Positions 63,787 to 64,000 of a DNA stretch of 64,000 nucleotides are shown piece after piece. The position numbers and the translations under genes are program-made. The stretch's first letter is position 1; each line of letters starts with the position of its first letter. The notes below the pieces were generated by a model, which had not been told where the DNA came from, made no database searches, and saw nothing but the letters and a program-made list of their open reading frames with translations. Source of the DNA: Yponomeuta sedellus (lineage: Eukaryota > Arthropoda > Insecta > Lepidoptera > Yponomeutidae); the NCBI GenBank assembly GCA_934045075.1, contig OW203740.1, positions 18,241,878 through 18,305,877 on the forward strand, given 5' to 3'.

Positions 63787-64000
63787 TAGACTCTTGCGTA
63801 TAATTGAAATATATTAGTACCATCATCAATAAAATTAGTATAACGTATGAAACATGGCGTACAGATAGACAAAGATCTGAATTGAGTCGTAGATTAAATG
63901 ATATTTCCCGTGTTATATTTTCTAACGCCCGCGAAGCAGCGGGTTAAAGGTAGTTAGTTTTAAATAAGAGAACTTTTTAAAATATGAAATCTACCACATT
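63787..64000. other. Unassigned intergenic DNA
   Basis: Nothing recognised up to the window edge. Confidence 0.35.

Overview
The window is AT-rich nuclear DNA of an insect, most likely a moth or butterfly. The evidence is one intronless Jun-family bZIP gene at the right end and about 60 kb of dense, nested transposons and short repeats of the kinds seen in lepidopteran genomes (mariner with D,D34D, PIF/Harbinger, pogo-like, hAT, Helitron-like, RTE-type and endonuclease/RT LINEs, tRNA-headed SINEs, an LTR element). No bacterial-type operon, CRISPR array or canonical functional tRNA or rRNA gene was found. The species assignment is inference; no database was searched.

Left third (1-23 kb): accessory DNA dominated by a repeat I call family A. 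It is a unit of about 310 bp around a 73-bp tRNA-like core with good Pol III A and B boxes. It occurs as a single copy split by a mariner (203-1745), a tandem dimer (4630-5170), a tandem trimer (8660-9475), both arms of a 1-kb inverted repeat (11159-13679), an inverted pair (17128-17455), a short foldback (18895-19068) and scattered ends. Mixed in are family B, whose 5' head resembles 5S rRNA, an unclassified family C, other tRNA-headed SINEs, several MITEs with 3-bp TAA/TTA target duplications, a Helitron-like insert and an internally deleted RTE-like LINE with a 13-bp target duplication.

Middle (23-43 kb): mostly low-information intergenic DNA with a 240-bp TATG microsatellite, MITEs, a LINE tail remnant, a PIF/Harbinger element with 57-bp inverted ends and a transposase N-terminal fragment (35159-36049), and a 2.45-kb non-autonomous LTR retrotransposon whose two 274-bp LTRs look identical (39564-42014).

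Right (43-59 kb): an endonuclease/reverse-transcriptase LINE with an intact 987-aa ORF and a truncated ORF1 (about 42925-46889); a hAT-like element with an 8-bp target duplication, itself carrying a 5'-truncated LINE with a 12-bp target duplication (48722-50001); and two related broken mariners (50807-52057 and 54840-58908). The second mariner has a 3.2-kb pogo-like element inserted in its right inverted repeat, with a TA duplication.

Far right (59-64 kb): the only clear host gene, a c-Jun orthologue (Jra type) on the minus strand at 61092-61781, with a compact promoter carrying a TATA-like box, AP-1, MEF2, CRE-like and CCAAT motifs; then a hairpin repeat and a degenerate THAP zinc-finger fragment. 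The mobile elements do not form a pathway with Jun. Their nesting gives relative ages of insertions.
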